Shown: positions 1 to 8,807, counted from the first letter of the stretch. The stretch: 64,000 nt of DNA from Sphingobium sp. 15-1 (GCF_013375535.1 NZ_JABXJG010000003.1:372001-436000); one strand, 5' to 3'. A program made the numbers and translations. The notes: generated by a model not told the origin, from the letters alone.

Positions 1-894
1 CAGCACCGGCGCCAGTTCGGTCAGGCTATCCAGGTCGGCGTCGGCATCCCATTCGGACCCTTCGATCTTCCCTTTGGACGCCCGGATCGGGTTGAGGACC
101 AGGCGGGTCGCGCCGGCCGCGACATATTCGTCCGCGCGCGCCTTGATCTTTTCGGGGCTGCCCCAAGCGACGATGGCGTCGATCATGCGGTCGCTGCCGC
201 CATTCTCGAAATCGGCGGTTTCGAACCCGATCTTGGAATAGGCCGCGCGATAATAGTCGATCTGGAGATAGGTCGCCAGGAACTCACGCGCGACGCTTCG
301 CGCGGCATCCGCATCCTCGTTCAGCACGCAGGGGAAATTGGCGGTGATCTCGAAATCCGGTCCGACATGCGCTCGCGCCGTGCGGATGCTGTCGACTGGC
401 AGGATCCATGTGATGATGCCGCTGGCATGTTGCAGGGCCAGGTTCTGAAGACCCGGCGCGTGCGCGGCGATGTGCAGCGGAGCCATCTGCTCGGGACGCG
501 GATGGGCCAGTTTGACGTTGGCCATCGCCTCCAGATATTGCGTCATCTTCTTGACCGGCGGCACCCATGTCCCGCCGCGCATGTTGACGATCCATTCGTT
601 GGAAGCGCCCAGTCCCATCAGGAACCGCCCGGGAAAATATTCCGACAGCGTTTCGCGCGCCTGCACTGCGGCCATGGCGTCGCGACTGTGGACGGTGGCG
701 ATACCGGTGCCGACATGCAGCGTCTGGGTGTTTGCCAGGATGAACGAGGCGGCGAGAAACGGATCGCGACTGAACGAGTCGAGCAGCCATACGCTCTCAA
801 AGCCGAGCTTCTCAACGAATTTCGCGACGTCCGCCAATGCGGCAGGACTCAGATTATAAGCGTGCTGATCCAGAAGGACCCCGAACTGCGTCAT
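1..894 (-). CDS. LLM-class (luciferase-like) flavin/F420-dependent oxidoreductase, C-terminus off the window
   Basis: The reading frame starts at an ATG at 894, preceded by a good Shine-Dalgarno (GGAG, 7 bases upstream), and stays open to base 1, giving 298 residues with no stop; the 3' end lies outside the window. It begins MTQFGVLLDQHAYNLSP and continues with the TIM-barrel pattern of the luciferase-like monooxygenase superfamily (ESVWLLDS, VGTGIATVHSRD, PGRFLMGLGAS). Family members use FMNH2 or reduced F420 to hydroxylate or hydride-transfer to small organic substrates. F420 use is plausible because an FO synthase and an NpdG-type F420 reductase are encoded in the same window, but the cofactor cannot be read from sequence alone. 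The EthD-like gene upstream on the same strand probably belongs to the same unit. Confidence 0.85.
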   Translation of the reverse strand, partial: MTQFGVLLDQHAYNLSPAALADVAKFVEKLGFESVWLLDSFSRDPFLAASFILANTQTLHVGTGIATVHSRDAMAAVQARETLSEYFPGRFLMGLGASNEWIVNMRGGTWVPPVKKMTQYLEAMANVKLAHPRPEQMAPLHIAAHAPGLQNLALQHASGIITWILPVDSIRTARAHVGPDFEITANFPCVLNEDADAARSVAREFLATYLQIDYYRAAYSKIGFETADFENGGSDRMIDAIVAWGSPEKIKARADEYVAAGATRLVLNPIRASKGKIEGSEWDADADLDSLTELAPVL

Positions 895-956
895 TTTTGA
901 TCTCCAAATGGGTGGGGAATGTATGAGAATGCGGGCGACGGCTGCGTGATCAGCAG

Positions 957-1343
957 CTATCCGATTATGCCGTTGCCGAAAGACTCCGCCGCGCTTCCTT
1001 CCAACGTCGCAGCGCGGTCGCAAAATCTTTCTTCATCCTCGGTGATGAGGCGCTGAAATTCCGGGTCCGGCCCGATCCTGACAAGTTCCTCAAACGCCGC
1101 TGCATCCTTGACCGTGTAGATCGCAACCGCGTCATAGGGCGTACCATTGTCCACGCCCAACGCCGCGTCAGCGCGTCCATGGTAAAGATTGTTCAGATTC
1201 TCTGGGTAGTAGCGGCGATAATCCTGGATCAAGTGCCCCATATAGCGCGCGCACAGGGGAACATGTACCTCCTCATAATGACGGCGAAAGTCGGCGAAGG
1301 GCATATCCGCCTTTTTCTTGAGCAGCACGATCATCTTGTTCAT
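957..1343 (-). CDS. EthD-domain small protein
   Basis: This 128-residue protein starts MNKMIVLLKKKADM and has the EthD/dimeric alpha-beta barrel layout: a first strand with hydrophobic residues, the FRRHYEEVHVPL segment with the conserved H-x-x-x-H-x-P-like pattern, a middle YDAVAIYTVKD strand and a short C-terminal helix. The start at 1343 is chosen because AGGAGA sits just upstream; a longer frame to 1460 has no family-like sequence. EthD proteins are small ligand-binding or degradative accessory proteins found with oxygenase genes; the exact function is not known. It lies 62 bases upstream of the luciferase-like gene on the same strand, so the two are probably co-transcribed. Confidence 0.75.
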   Translation of the reverse strand: MNKMIVLLKKKADMPFADFRRHYEEVHVPLCARYMGHLIQDYRRYYPENLNNLYHGRADAALGVDNGTPYDAVAIYTVKDAAAFEELVRIGPDPEFQRLITEDEERFCDRAATLEGSAAESFGNGIIG

Positions 1344-1986
1344 GATGTCTCCTGTCCTCGTCGCTACAGATCGTTGGCATCCCCTGTGGTGCGCCGACGG
1401 CGTCAGCCATAGCCGAGTCCCCGCGTCGCACGGCAGTATCAGCCGGACGGTTTCGGGCACAGCACCCTAGAGCCTAGAATCCTGCAAAGTGTCAAGCTGC
1501 AGTTGACAAGCGCTATCTCGCCCGACTAGCTGAATAGTAGAAAAATCCTAACCAGCGGGTTGAACTTCACTGCGTGATGCGGCGCGCTTCCGAAGCGGAG
1601 TCGGTCAGCAGGACCGGGCGGTGGATCGGCGGCACTGGATGAGGAGAAGGCAATGCGGTAGCAGGATCGGGACGGATGGTGCACGCGGGCGGCATGTGGC
1701 AGCTGCTGGGCGAGCCAACGCTATCGTGCGGGCGGCCGCATCAATGAAGAACGGGCCGCCATGCTGATCCGTGCCCCGCATGTTCGTCGTTATTGCCAAA
1801 TCAAGGATGCCCGGGCAGGCGGAGTCCGCAAACTGTGCATTGTGGGCGGTGCCAATGCGTTCCGCCGGCGCCACCCGCGATGGTGGCCCCCGACGATCAA
1901 TGTCGCGGCTCGTCAGATCGCAACATCCGCCGTTCCTACGGCGCACGCCGATGACATTTCCACTCAATACCGAAAGGAACATTCCA
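1344..1986. promoter_or_regulatory. Divergent intergenic region between EthD and NTF2-like genes
   Basis: This 640-base gap separates two divergent genes and should carry both promoters. A TTGACA hexamer lies at 1503-1508 on the plus strand without a strong -10 partner. The sequence CCTAGAGCCTAGAATCC near 1468-1486 resembles the TAGG/CCTA elements in other promoter regions of this window. The part from about 1590 to 1980 has open frames on both strands but none resembles a protein family I know; it may be decayed coding DNA. Confidence 0.35.
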
Positions 1987-2406
1987 ATGTCCACAGAAGA
2001 TCGTCAGCAAATTGAAGAACTTACCAATCTCTATGCCCTGCATATCGACCTGTTCGAAGTGGACGAATGGGCGAACGTCTTCTCGCCCAACGCGTTCTTC
2101 GACGAGCGGGAATTCGGCAACGGCCTATATGAAGGGCGCGAAGCCATCCGTGCCTACGGCCAGCTGCTTTCCGAAACCGTGCAACATGTCGTTCACCTGA
2201 TGAGCAACCTGGTTATCAGGGACCTCACAGCCACCACCGCGACAGGGATCGTATTCTGCTTATGCGAGGCGGAGATGAAGACCGGTGAGCGGGAGCGGAA
2301 CCATGTTCGGTACGAAGATGAGTATGTGAAGATTGACGGGGAGTGGAAGATCGACCGCCGTATCCTGCGCAAGACTCTGGCAGCCGAAAAGGTCGTCGTC
2401 GCATAA
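1987..2406 (+). CDS. NTF2-like/SnoaL-like small protein
   Basis: A 139-residue protein beginning MSTEDRQQIEELTNLYALHIDLFEVDEW, which is the usual helix of the SnoaL-like/NTF2-like fold, followed by the strand FSPNAFFDE, the G(L)YEGREAIRAY turn and the C-terminal strands DEYVKIDGEWKIDRRIL. This fold includes ketosteroid isomerases, scytalone dehydratases and many small hydratase or isomerase enzymes of catabolic clusters. The ATG at 1987 follows an AAGGAAC ribosome site, and the frame upstream is not family-like. No partner gene adjoins it on the same strand closely; a strong hairpin follows the stop. Substrate unknown. Confidence 0.8.
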   Translation: MSTEDRQQIEELTNLYALHIDLFEVDEWANVFSPNAFFDEREFGNGLYEGREAIRAYGQLLSETVQHVVHLMSNLVIRDLTATTATGIVFCLCEAEMKTGERERNHVRYEDEYVKIDGEWKIDRRILRKTLAAEKVVVA

Positions 2407-2420
2407 AGGAGCGCTGGGAT

Positions 2421-2446
2421 GGCGGCGGGTGCATGCGCCCGCCGCC
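2421..2446 (+). terminator. GC-rich hairpin after the NTF2-like gene
   Basis: Near-perfect 26-base inverted repeat (GGCGGCGGG arm, GCATGC centre, CCCGCCGCC arm) 14 bases after the stop codon. It has no T-run, so it is a stem-loop end signal rather than a textbook Rho-independent terminator. The remaining bases up to the next gene (2447-2751) show nothing I can name. Confidence 0.5.
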
Positions 2447-2751
2447 TCCCGCCATGAACGCTCATGGCGTCATGCGCGCCGCTCGATGAAGGAAGGAAGC
2501 AGCCTGGATCACCTTTTCTCCGCGTCTGCGCCACTTGCGGGCGGTTTTGTCGCGGATGGCAGAGCGCATTGGGAGGGCACTGGCGGGCTCGGTAGAACGG
2601 GCGATTGCCGCCCGCACAACAGGCGTGCTTCGGGCCTAGGATGTATCTGCACCATCACGAAACCTCATCAGGAAGAGCGGCAAAGCGCCACGCGTGATCC
2701 CAGATGGCGCTACTTACCATGTCCCAATGATGTGTCGCAACCAGACATGTA

Positions 2752-3213
2752 GTGAATGGCAATATCGACGCATTGTGGGACGTGTTCATGGATTGGGGCG
2801 ACATCTCCTGGCTCGACCTTGGTGACCATGACGGCCCGGCTCTTGCCAAATCCTTTCCGGAAGGAGAGCCGGACGCTATTCTGCGGACCCGAGTCATGAC
2901 TCGCCCCAACGCCGTGGATGCCGGTCTGCCGCTGAAAAATTGCGAAGTTGTCCTGCTGGCCGACCGGACAGGCTACAGGCTTTATTACAATGCGGATGAT
3001 GGCATGATTGCAGGAAGCCGCAACTATATCGCCAGCGGGACGCTCGATCCCATTTCAGCGGACAACTGCAAGATGACCATCCAATCGAACTATGATGTCG
3101 ACGAAACCGGATCGATGGAAGTGGCTAAGGGCTGGCTCGACGCCGTCTTTGAAATGATCGTGTGCGGCCTTGACAAGCACATGCTAAGGCTCAGGCAGGC
3201 GTCACCAGCCTGA
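2752..3213 (+). CDS. SRPBCC (START/Bet v1-like) family protein
   Basis: A 153-residue protein read from a GTG at 2752. It begins NGNIDALWDVFMDWGDISWL, the usual start of the SRPBCC ligand-binding fold (vng-x-hd-x-hW-x-x-h-x-dw), then the strand IASGTLDP and the long C-terminal helix WLDAVFEMIVCGLDKHMLRL. Such proteins bind hydrophobic ligands and include polyketide cyclases. Family members normally have about 10 to 15 more N-terminal residues; here the frame upstream continues in a family-like way (CVATRHVV) to a TGA at 2728 and, before that, to an ATG at 2704. The gene may therefore carry a nonsense mutation near its start, or genuinely start at GTG. Confidence 0.65.
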   Translation: MNGNIDALWDVFMDWGDISWLDLGDHDGPALAKSFPEGEPDAILRTRVMTRPNAVDAGLPLKNCEVVLLADRTGYRLYYNADDGMIAGSRNYIASGTLDPISADNCKMTIQSNYDVDETGSMEVAKGWLDAVFEMIVCGLDKHMLRLRQASPA

Positions 3214-3294
3214 ACTTGTGCTCGCACCGCGTTTCCGGCGCTCCCGATCAATGACCGAGGGGCGCGCCGGAAGGGATTGTTGTGGACGCCGCAA

Positions 3295-4041
3295 TCAGGG
3301 CCTGCCGCCGTCGACCTGGATAAGGGCGCCGGTGGTGAAGCTGGAATGTTCCGAGGCCAGATACATGACCGTTGAGACGATCTCTTCCGGCTCGCCATAG
3401 CGTTTGATCGCCGACTTGATGTTCTTTTCCTTTTCCGGCGACCATGCTTTGGCGATGTCTGTTCTGAAGCTGCCGGGAAGGATGGCGTTGACGCGCACCT
3501 TGGGCGCATATTCGAACGCATGGGCGATCGTCAGCGAGTTGAGCGCCGCCTTCGCGCCGGAATAGGGCGCATATTCGGGCTGTGGCCGGATCGACCCGAT
3601 CGAGGAAATGTTGATGATGCTGCCGCCGTCGCCCTCGACCATGCGGCTCGCCACCAGCGACGTGGCCCGGAACGGACCCTTGAAGTTCACGCCGATCACC
3701 TTGTCGAACAAGGCTTCGGGCGTCGCGAGCGAACTGTCGGAAATCGGCGACATGCCGGCATTGTTGACCAAAATGTCGACCTTGCCGAAATGCGCATAGG
3801 CCGCGTCCACCATCCGGTCGATGTCGTCCCAGCGGCCCAGATGCGCGCCGATGCCCAGCGCCTTCACGCCGAACGTCGCCTCGATCTCGCTCGCAAGCTG
3901 CTCACAATTTTCCGCATTGCGGCTGGCGATCACCACATTGGCGCCCTGTTCGGCGAACGCACGGCAAATCGCCGCGCCCAGACCGCGGCTACCGCCGGTA
4001 ACCAGCACGACCTTGCCGCTGAAATCGAAATATTGTTTCAT
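3295..4041 (-). CDS. SDR-family oxidoreductase
   Basis: Classical short-chain dehydrogenase/reductase of 248 residues. The cofactor glycine motif TGGSRGLG is at residues 15-22, NNAG at 93-96, the active-site serine in NISSIGS near 146-147, and Tyr160-x-x-x-Lys164 (YSGAK). The C-terminus ends in the typical TGALIQVDGGRP. Such enzymes interconvert alcohols and ketones with NAD(P). It is the last gene of a three-gene minus-strand group with the kinase-like and acyl-CoA dehydrogenase genes upstream (12-base gap), so it probably acts on the hydroxyacyl or ketoacyl product of that pair. Substrate not predictable. Confidence 0.9.
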   Translation of the reverse strand: MKQYFDFSGKVVLVTGGSRGLGAAICRAFAEQGANVVIASRNAENCEQLASEIEATFGVKALGIGAHLGRWDDIDRMVDAAYAHFGKVDILVNNAGMSPISDSSLATPEALFDKVIGVNFKGPFRATSLVASRMVEGDGGSIINISSIGSIRPQPEYAPYSGAKAALNSLTIAHAFEYAPKVRVNAILPGSFRTDIAKAWSPEKEKNIKSAIKRYGEPEEIVSTVMYLASEHSSFTTGALIQVDGGRP

Positions 4042-4053
4042 GATCGTACCTTG

Positions 4054-5124
4054 TCAGGATTCTGTGAGGGTCTTGCGGGCGAGGGCGGCGATGGCAAAGA
4101 CGCGGTCCTGCGTGTGCCTCACGTTCCGGTTCACGCCCGTGCCTATGCTCGCCCGCTTCAAAATGCCCTGGATCATCACCGCGTAGCGGAATTGCACGAA
4201 GCCGAAATAGAAGCCGAGATGCGGAATGGCGCTGATGCCCAAGCGCTGGCAATAGCGGTCGACATAGGAATCCAGGCTGGGGATGCCGAGGGCATCCAGA
4301 TCATGGCCAAGGAGCGTCGTGGCGCTGCCCTCGGCGAAGCCCAACGGTTCCCACCAAGCGCGCGTATTGTGGGCCAGGTCGATATAGGGGTTGCCGAGCG
4401 TGGACATTTCCCAGTCCAGGGCTGACACGACCTTCGGTTCCGTCCGGTGGACCATGGCGTTATACAGGCCAAAGTCGCCGTGAAGGATGGCTTTGGGTTC
4501 GCTGTCGGGAAGACGGTCGTGCAGCGCCTGCATCAGCCAATCGATATCGGGCACGTCGACCAGCTTGGACTGTTCGTAATTGCTGCACCAGCGCTTGAGG
4601 TTACGCGCGGTGAAGCCCGTTTCCTTGCCGAAGCCTTCGAGGCCGACCGCCTTGTAGTCCAGCTTGTGCAAGTCGGCCAGATAGGCGTTCATCGAATCAT
4701 AGATGGCCGTGCGGTCGGCCTTCTTTATGCCAGGCAGATCGGCGTTCCAGAACACGCGGCCGTCGATGAATTCAGTAATATAGAAAGCCGAACCGATGAT
4801 GCTTTCATCGTCGCAATAAAGTGCGGGGCTCGGGACAGGGAAGCCCGCATCGGCCAGCGCCTTGGTCACGCGATATTCGCGATCAATCGCGTGCGCCGAC
4901 GCGAGCAGCTGGCCTGGCGGCTTGCGGCGCAACACGTAGCTCTTGCCCTGGCCGACGAGCTTGTAGGTAGGGTTCGACTGCCCACCCTTGAACTTCTCGA
5001 CGCGGAAATCGCTGCCCAGCCCCTCGACGCGCGATGCGAGGTAGGCACCGAGCTTTTGCGTGTCGAGCGCAAGATGTTCGGGCGGCGCTTCCGTCCCGGT
5101 GAGCAGTTCCTGCCGATCAGCCAT
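4054..5124 (-). CDS. APH-family phosphotransferase (ACAD10/11 kinase-domain type)
   Basis: A 356-residue aminoglycoside-phosphotransferase-fold kinase. The catalytic loop HGDFGLYN is at residues 215-222 and the metal-binding DWE at 237-239; the N-lobe motif GGQSNPTYKL is at 47-56. It is of the kind fused to an acyl-CoA dehydrogenase in animal ACAD10/ACAD11 and found as LvaA in the Pseudomonas putida levulinate pathway, where the kinase phosphorylates a 4-hydroxyacyl-CoA and the dehydrogenase-like partner removes phosphate. The ATG at 5124 overlaps the last 8 bases of the upstream acyl-CoA dehydrogenase gene, pointing to translational coupling. A start at 5169 is possible but lacks support. 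The 4-hydroxyacyl role is inference from family and pairing. Confidence 0.88.
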   Translation of the reverse strand: MADRQELLTGTEAPPEHLALDTQKLGAYLASRVEGLGSDFRVEKFKGGQSNPTYKLVGQGKSYVLRRKPPGQLLASAHAIDREYRVTKALADAGFPVPSPALYCDDESIIGSAFYITEFIDGRVFWNADLPGIKKADRTAIYDSMNAYLADLHKLDYKAVGLEGFGKETGFTARNLKRWCSNYEQSKLVDVPDIDWLMQALHDRLPDSEPKAILHGDFGLYNAMVHRTEPKVVSALDWEMSTLGNPYIDLAHNTRAWWEPLGFAEGSATTLLGHDLDALGIPSLDSYVDRYCQRLGISAIPHLGFYFGFVQFRYAVMIQGILKRASIGTGVNRNVRHTQDRVFAIAALARKTLTES

Positions 5125-6355
5125 TGGTTGCGACCTCGTTTTTGGGCGGAAGATATTTCTTGAGTTCATTGCGGGCGATGACGCGGTTGTGGACCTCGTC
5201 CGGTCCGTCGCCGATGCGCATCACGCGCAGGCGGGCGAAGGCATAGGCGAGGCCAAAATCATCGCACATGCCGGCCGCGCCATAGGCCTGCTGCACCACG
5301 TCGCACAGCTGCTGTGCGAGTTCAGGCACGATGACCTTGATCTGCGAAATCTCGCTGCGCGCGTTCTTGACGCCGACCGTGTCCATCAGCCACGCGGTCT
5401 TGTAGACCAGCAGGCGGCTCATTTCGATATTGATGCGTGCGCGGGCGATCCGCTCCTTCCAGACGCTTTCGTCCGACAGCCGCTTGCCAAAGGCGACGCG
5501 GGTGGTGAGGCGCGTGCACAGCTTTTCGAGCAGCCGCTCGGACACGCCGATGATGCGCATGGCGTGGTGGATGCGGCCCGGTCCGAGGCGCCCTTGCGCG
5601 ATCTCGAATCCGCGCCCTTCGCCCAGGATCACGTTTTCAGTCGGCACGCGGACATTTTCGAACAGGATTTCGGCATGGCCGTGCGGACGGTCGTGATAGC
5701 CGAAGATGGGGAGCGAGCGCACGAGCGTAACGCCCGGCGTGCTGGGCTCCACCAGGATCTGCGTCTGCTGGAGGTGAAGAGGGGCCGTCGGATCGGTCTT
5801 GCCCATCACGATGAAGATTTTCGTGCGCGGGTTATAGGCGTTGGTGATCCACCATTTGCGCCCGTTGATGACATAATGGTCGCCATCGCGCTCGATGCGG
5901 GTTTCGACATTGGTCGCGTCGGAGGAAGCCACCGCCGGCTCGGTCATGGCGAAGCTCGACTTGATCTCGCCGGCCAGCATCGGCTTGAGCCATTTTTCCT
6001 GCTGCTCCGGGCTGCCGTAGAGCGAGAGCACGTCCATATTGCCGCTGTCGGGCGCGTTGCAGTTGAACACTTCCGACGCCCAGTGCACGCGGCCCAACGC
6101 CTCTGCGATGGGCGCATAGTCCAGGTTGCTCAGGCCCGGTCCATGGCGCGTGTCATGCATGTGCATGTTCCACAATCCCGCATCGCGCGCCTTCTGCTGC
6201 AATTCCAGCATCAGCGGCGGGACGCGCCACAGATCGTTGGTCTCGTCGCCAAGCTGCTCTTCATAGAGCGCCTCGTTCGGATAGACATTATCTTCCAGGA
6301 ACCGTTGAACACGGGCCAGCCACTCCTGTCCCCGTGGACTGATCGCAAAATCCAT
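5117..6355 (-). CDS. Acyl-CoA dehydrogenase family protein (ACAD11-like)
   Basis: A 412-residue acyl-CoA dehydrogenase-fold flavoprotein. Visible landmarks are FAMTEPAVASSDATN near residue 136, the WWITNA flavin strand, and the C-terminal RIGDGPDEVHNRVIARNEL, which in this subfamily replaces the usual Y-E-G-T-x-E loop. That C-terminal pattern and the overlap with an APH-like kinase gene match ACAD10/11 and bacterial LvaC-type enzymes, which process 4-phosphorylated acyl-CoAs. It is the first gene of a kinase/SDR group and is transcribed away from a divergent epimerase-like gene, with a 290-base shared promoter region. Confidence 0.9.
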   Translation of the reverse strand: MDFAISPRGQEWLARVQRFLEDNVYPNEALYEEQLGDETNDLWRVPPLMLELQQKARDAGLWNMHMHDTRHGPGLSNLDYAPIAEALGRVHWASEVFNCNAPDSGNMDVLSLYGSPEQQEKWLKPMLAGEIKSSFAMTEPAVASSDATNVETRIERDGDHYVINGRKWWITNAYNPRTKIFIVMGKTDPTAPLHLQQTQILVEPSTPGVTLVRSLPIFGYHDRPHGHAEILFENVRVPTENVILGEGRGFEIAQGRLGPGRIHHAMRIIGVSERLLEKLCTRLTTRVAFGKRLSDESVWKERIARARINIEMSRLLVYKTAWLMDTVGVKNARSEISQIKVIVPELAQQLCDVVQQAYGAAGMCDDFGLAYAFARLRVMRIGDGPDEVHNRVIARNELKKYLPPKNEVATNG

Positions 6356-6647
6356 ACAAAGTTCCTTTTAGACATCATGTAAGCAGGTGGGCTGTGAAGG
6401 CCATTCAGCAGGTCGCCGCGTCTGTTTAAAGGGGGCGATCGTCCAGACAGTCGCCGCGTGCCCTGAAGCCGCGGGCGAACCCTGTTTGTGACCATGCGCC
6501 AGCTCTTGCCCTAAACTCGTCCGGCAGCACGCCACGCTCCCCCTTCCATCACTGCTAAATAGGTTGTAGGACCTAAAGGAGAAAGTCAAACATTTTCGAT
6601 TTGGCGCCCCTCGCGCCAGAGCCGGGGCAGGCGGTGGAGGCAGCGAT
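6356..6647. promoter_or_regulatory. Divergent promoter region with TAGGACCTA element
   Basis: This region lies between the minus-strand acyl-CoA dehydrogenase and the plus-strand epimerase-like gene. At 6567-6575 it holds TAGGACCTA, an odd palindrome (TAGG-A-CCTA) also found at a strong promoter near 54650 and as TAGGGCCTA at 11312. It could be a repressor or activator site. No clear -35/-10 pair stands out. Confidence 0.35.
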
Positions 6648-7595
6648 TTGGCGCATATATTGGTAACGGGCGGCACCGGCAACATCGGGATGTACGCGGT
6701 CGCCCAGTTCATCGATCGCGGTCATGATGTCGTCGTCTACGACCGGGCGGGCGACACGGAAATGCTGAACGCCGTCGCTCCCGGCGCCACCGTGATCGAA
6801 GGCGACATCGTCGATGCGGCCCATATCGATGACGTCGTTGCGTCGCACCACATCGACCATATCCTCCATCTGGCGGCGTTTTTGGGTCCGGCCTCCATGT
6901 CCGACCCGATCAAGGCGCTGGATGTGAATTGCCTCGGCACGGCCAACATCTTCGACGCGGCGCTGCGCCATGGGGTCAGCAGCGTCTGCTGGACCAGCTC
7001 AATCGCCGCCATCGGCACCATGCCCGACTATGATGGCCGCCTGCTCGATGAAGATTACCGCATCGCGCCGACCACGCCTTATGGCGCCAGCAAATATTAT
7101 GGCGAGTTGATGAGCGGCATCTATCGCGAACGGGGCTTGGACATCCGCTGCATCCGGCCGGCCTTCGCCTTTGGGCTCGGCAAGCTGACGGGCAGCTGGG
7201 GCGCGAATTATAACCGGATCATCTATCAGGCTGCGCTGGGCCAGCCGTCCAGCTTTCCTGCCTGGTCGAAAAACGGCCTCCAGATCATATACAACAGGGA
7301 CCAGGCGAAACTGTGCGTCGACGCCACCTTGTCGCCGCCCGGCGAACGGTGGCTTTACAACACCCCTACCGAAGCGGTCTTTTCGGAAGCGGATTTCATC
7401 GCCTTGATCGAAGATGTCGTGCCCGACGCGCGGATCGTCCGGGATCCTCGGCCGCCTTTCGGCTCGGCCTTTCCGCCGAATGTGGATGGCGCGCGCGCGC
7501 TTGAAGATTTGCGCTTCATACCCGATTATGGCGTACGTGCGGGGATCGCGGAGATGGTCGCCTATTATCGGGAGCACCCCGACCAGCCGCTTTAG
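6648..7595 (+). CDS. NAD-dependent epimerase/dehydratase (extended SDR)
   Basis: A 315-residue extended short-chain dehydrogenase. The Rossmann motif VTGGTGNIG starts at residue 6 of the TTG-initiated frame; the acidic residue VVYDRAG follows the second strand; DIVDAAHIDDV, HLAA and the catalytic Y-G-A-S-K (PYGASKYYGE) are all in place. The start is a TTG at 6648, preceded by GGAGGCAGCG; no ATG in frame comes before the glycine motif. Members oxidise or epimerise sugars, steroid-like alcohols or dihydrodiols. It heads a short plus-strand group with the Old Yellow Enzyme homologue 117 bases downstream. Confidence 0.88.
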   Translation: MAHILVTGGTGNIGMYAVAQFIDRGHDVVVYDRAGDTEMLNAVAPGATVIEGDIVDAAHIDDVVASHHIDHILHLAAFLGPASMSDPIKALDVNCLGTANIFDAALRHGVSSVCWTSSIAAIGTMPDYDGRLLDEDYRIAPTTPYGASKYYGELMSGIYRERGLDIRCIRPAFAFGLGKLTGSWGANYNRIIYQAALGQPSSFPAWSKNGLQIIYNRDQAKLCVDATLSPPGERWLYNTPTEAVFSEADFIALIEDVVPDARIVRDPRPPFGSAFPPNVDGARALEDLRFIPDYGVRAGIAEMVAYYREHPDQPL

Positions 7596-7712
7596 CATGG
7601 GGTCCGCGCCGGTCGGTTGCGTGTCAGCCCGGCCCGGCTCGGCCAGATCCCGGTCAAATTTATTTCTATCGAGCAGGTTTGCGATCCGGCTCGTCCGGTA
7701 CAGGAGAACAGC

Positions 7713-8807
7713 ATGTCGGCCGCCACTATTTTCGATCCCGTCCCCCTGGCGCGTGGGCCCGCGCTCAAGAACCGGCTCATGCTGGCCCCGGTCACCAATC
7801 AGGAAAGCCATGCCGACGGCCGTCTTTCGGACACGGAGATCGCCTGGCTGACGATGCGGGCGGCAGGCGGTTTCGCCCTCGTCATGACGGCCGCCGCGCC
7901 GGTCCAGCTGGTCGGAACGGGCTATACCGGGCAATTGGGCATTTTCGGCGACGAACATATCGACGGTCTCACCCACTTGGCCCGCAGCCTGCGCGAACAG
8001 GGCGCCTTATCGGCGGTTCAACTCTATCATGGGGGAGAACGCGCCGACCGCGCTCTGATCGGCACGCCCGTCGCTCCGTCCGACAGCGAACGCAATGGCG
8101 CCCGCGCCTTGACGCTGGAAGAGGTGGAGCAGCTGCGGGAGGATTTCATCTCCGCCGCGCTGCGGGCGGAAAAGGCCGGCTTCGACGGCGTCCAGATCCA
8201 TGGCGCGCATGGCTACATCCTTGCCCAGTTCCTTTCGCCCACCATCAACCGGCGTGACGATCGCTACGGCGGCAGTTTCGAGAACCGCTCACGCCTCATG
8301 CTCGAAGTCATCGACGGCATCCGCCGCCGCTGCCGGCCCGACTTCCAGGTTGGCCTGCGCCTGTCGCCGGAACGGTTCGGGATGCGGCTGGCAGAGGTGC
8401 GCGATCTTGCCGTCGACATCATGCAGAAGGGGCAGATCGACTATCTTGACATGTCGCTGTGGGACGTGACGAAGGAACCGCATGAGGGGGCCTATCAAGG
8501 GCGCTCGCTGCTCAGCTACTTCACCGATCTGCCGCGCGGCAACGTCAGGCTTGGCGCGGCGGGGAAGATCATGGACGCCGCCACCGCCGCCAGCGTGATC
8601 GAAGCGGGTTGCGATTTCGTGACCATCGGCCGCGCCGCCATCCTGCGCCATGACTTTCCCGAACGCGTGCGGCGGGACCCTGCCTATGTCTCTCCGCCGC
8701 AGCCGGTGGGCGTCGCGCATCTGCGCCAGGAAGGAACGGGGGACGAGTTTCTGGGCTATCTGCGCACATTTCCCGGCCTGGTCGCCGATGCAGAGGATGA
8801 TGAATGA
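7713..8807 (+). CDS. NADH:flavin oxidoreductase / Old Yellow Enzyme family
   Basis: A 364-residue FMN-binding TIM barrel. It shows the OYE landmarks in order: FDPVPLARGPALKNRLMLAP near the N-terminus, QLYHGGERAD, the substrate-binding HGAHGYILAQFLSP near residue 166, DDRYGGSFENR, and a C-terminal phosphate-binding segment ending FVTIGRAAILRHDFPERV. Such enzymes reduce activated C=C bonds or act as 2,4-dienoyl-CoA-type reductases in ring degradation. The length matches the short OYE form without the C-terminal FeS/FAD domains. ATG 7713 follows CAGGAGAACAGC; the longer frame upstream is not family-like. Confidence 0.92.
   Translation: MSAATIFDPVPLARGPALKNRLMLAPVTNQESHADGRLSDTEIAWLTMRAAGGFALVMTAAAPVQLVGTGYTGQLGIFGDEHIDGLTHLARSLREQGALSAVQLYHGGERADRALIGTPVAPSDSERNGARALTLEEVEQLREDFISAALRAEKAGFDGVQIHGAHGYILAQFLSPTINRRDDRYGGSFENRSRLMLEVIDGIRRRCRPDFQVGLRLSPERFGMRLAEVRDLAVDIMQKGQIDYLDMSLWDVTKEPHEGAYQGRSLLSYFTDLPRGNVRLGAAGKIMDAATAASVIEAGCDFVTIGRAAILRHDFPERVRRDPAYVSPPQPVGVAHLRQEGTGDEFLGYLRTFPGLVADAEDDE

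Noticed and set aside
3520..4425. 301-codon plus-strand open frame opposite the SDR and kinase genes
   Set aside because: Antisense shadow of two well-supported minus-strand genes; composition is Arg/His-rich with no family pattern.
5060..6382. 440-codon plus-strand open frame opposite the acyl-CoA dehydrogenase
   Set aside because: Exact shadow of the ACAD11-like gene, typical of high-GC codon use; no ribosome site or family match.
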